Below are positions 5,959 through 6,315 of a DNA stretch of 6,315 bases, piece after piece. The DNA comes from Chloroflexota bacterium (lineage in GTDB: Bacteria > Chloroflexota > Dehalococcoidia > UBA2247 > RBG-13-53-26): the NCBI GenBank assembly GCA_003650185.1, contig QMOF01000134.1:1-6315 (forward strand). The letters run 5' to 3'. The position numbers and the translations under genes were made by a program. Every line of letters starts with the position of its first letter. The stretch's first letter is position 1. Under the pieces are notes generated by a model, which was not told where the DNA came from, ran no database searches, and saw only the letters and a program-made list of their open reading frames with translations.

Positions 5959-5994
5959 GGGGCATCGAGGTCGTTGCTTGCCCGACCGGGCCCC
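5959..5994 (+). terminator. Stem-loop just after the glycosylase stop; terminator-like without a T-run
   Basis: GGGGC (5959-5963) can pair with GCCCC (5990-5994), and inside it GGTCG (5969-5973) with CGACC (5983-5987) around a 9-base loop. It begins two bases after the TGA. No run of T follows, so it is not a classical intrinsic terminator; it may act with other factors or protect the 3' end. Confidence 0.3.
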
Positions 5995-6001
5995 CCAAGT
6001 G

Positions 6002-6075
6002 ATGGGGTCATTCTGTGGATGTCAGGTCTCCGACCTGACATCCACGCAAAGGGGCGCTCCCGGGTACGACCCCAT
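6002..6075. repeat. 74-bp element with inverted ends enclosing two hairpins
   Basis: ATGGGGTC (6002-6009) is the exact reverse complement of GACCCCAT (6068-6075). Between them lie the perfect 14-bp hairpin (6015-6045) and a small GGGG-CGC-TCCC hairpin (6051-6061), so the transcript could fold as a three-way junction. Inverted ends plus inner palindrome suit a small REP-like or miniature element; only one full copy is in view, so this is inference. Confidence 0.4.
6015..6045. repeat. Perfect 14-bp hairpin with 3-base loop (palindromic repeat, copy 1)
   Basis: GTGGATGTCAGGTC (6015-6028), loop TCC, then GACCTGACATCCAC (6032-6045) pair without a mismatch. This is the strongest secondary structure in the window. 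Neither side is followed by a T-run in either direction, so an intrinsic terminator is unlikely. A near-copy of its core is at 6218-6234. Confidence 0.75.
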
Positions 6076-6083
6076 ATGTAGGA

Positions 6084-6099
6084 GAGCCTTTCCAGGCTC
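6084..6099. repeat. 6-bp hairpin with overlapping alternative stem
   Basis: GAGCCT-TTCC-AGGCTC is a perfect stem-loop. Part of it can instead form CCAGG (6092-6096) with CCTGG (6102-6106), which excludes the first stem. There is no U-tract and no downstream gene in view for an attenuator to control, so chance symmetry is possible. Confidence 0.3.
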
Positions 6100-6210
6100 G
6101 ACCTGGGGGAGGAAGGCGGGTGGGCCACGCTTGTTAGGACATGCGGCGATAAGCAAGGAGCGCTGGTTGACCCCAGAAGAGGTCTCTACAGACGGGTGGT
6201 GCTGTATTCG

Positions 6211-6237
6211 CGGGTGGCAGGTCCCCGACCTGACCCG
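6211..6237. repeat. Degenerate second copy of the palindromic repeat
   Basis: CAGGTC-CCC-GACCTG (6218-6232) forms a 6-bp stem with the same 3-base loop length as copy 1, and CGGG (6211-6214) can pair with CCCG (6234-6237) across an unequal bulge. The 17 bases 6218-6234 match copy 1 (6023-6039) at 16 positions, and both copies are preceded by ATTC at a similar distance. The outer arm has diverged. Confidence 0.55.
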
Positions 6238-6315
6238 GTTCCCGGTGCCGGCCGAGGGCATCTGTGAGTCAGGCACGGCTCCGCTACCACGCCCACCCCT
6301 CCCGGCCCCACCACA

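Larger units (their letters stand above)
5957..6315. other. Hairpin-rich non-coding tail after the glycosylase gene
   Basis: This 359-base stretch to the window edge shows no credible gene on either strand: the open frames on the - strand run through palindromes and have no family motifs or ribosome sites. It contains at least four stem-loops (5959-5994, 6015-6045, 6084-6099, 6211-6237), one of them enclosed by a longer-range 8-bp helix. Positions 6240-6315 are very GC- and C-rich on the + strand and show only short CCGG-type symmetry. Confidence 0.6.

Noticed and set aside
6015..6045. Intrinsic terminator
   Set aside because: The stem is excellent, but no T-run follows on either strand.
6167..6208. 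Promoter starting with TTGACC in the tail
   Set aside because: No acceptable -10 hexamer lies 16-18 bases downstream.
6022..6276. Possible 84-residue gene on the - strand in the tail
   Set aside because: It reads straight through both palindromic repeats and has no motif or ribosome site; the frame is better explained by GC-rich non-coding DNA.

Overview
The window is a GC-rich bacterial fragment with five complete genes on the + strand and one partial gene on the - strand. No rRNA, tRNA, CRISPR array or transposase gene is visible. Gene style (GTG/TTG-type starts, short GC-rich intergenic spacers), a homocitrate-synthase-like enzyme of the Re-citrate-synthase kind, a cytoplasmic molybdopterin enzyme without partner subunits, and a sensor-like membrane N-terminus recall uncultured anaerobic Chloroflexota (Dehalococcoidia). 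That placement is inferred from memory of gene families and was not tested.

Layout. Positions 1-333 (-) hold the first 111 residues of a membrane protein, probably the input part of a sensor kinase, running off the window. Positions 334-685 form a divergent intergenic region with one candidate promoter facing each way and several short symmetric motifs. Positions 686-1909 (+) encode a DRE-TIM acyl-CoA Claisen-condensing enzyme (homocitrate synthase / Re-citrate synthase / isopropylmalate synthase family). It is followed after 52 bp by a 693-residue molybdopterin oxidoreductase at 1962-4043. A 108-bp gap precedes a compact set of three genes: sfsA (4152-4841), a short-form trmO (4845-5303) and an endonuclease-III-related DNA glycosylase (5300-5956). 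The last two overlap by four bases. Positions 5957-6315 carry no convincing gene but contain a row of hairpins, including a perfect 14-bp stem and a second, degenerate copy of its core about 195 bp downstream.

How the parts may work together. The first two + strand genes are metabolic: one condenses acetyl-CoA with a 2-oxoacid, the other carries out an unknown Mo/W redox or hydration chemistry in the cytoplasm. Their close spacing suggests co-transcription. The second set concerns nucleic acids: a PD-(D/E)xK-type nuclease, a t6A-tRNA methyltransferase-like protein and a base-excision glycosylase, probably translated from one message. Nothing here is clearly a new defence or mobile system. The most interesting leads are the unassigned molybdoenzyme next to a possible Re-citrate synthase, the monofunctional active site of the glycosylase, and the paired palindromic elements after the last gene.
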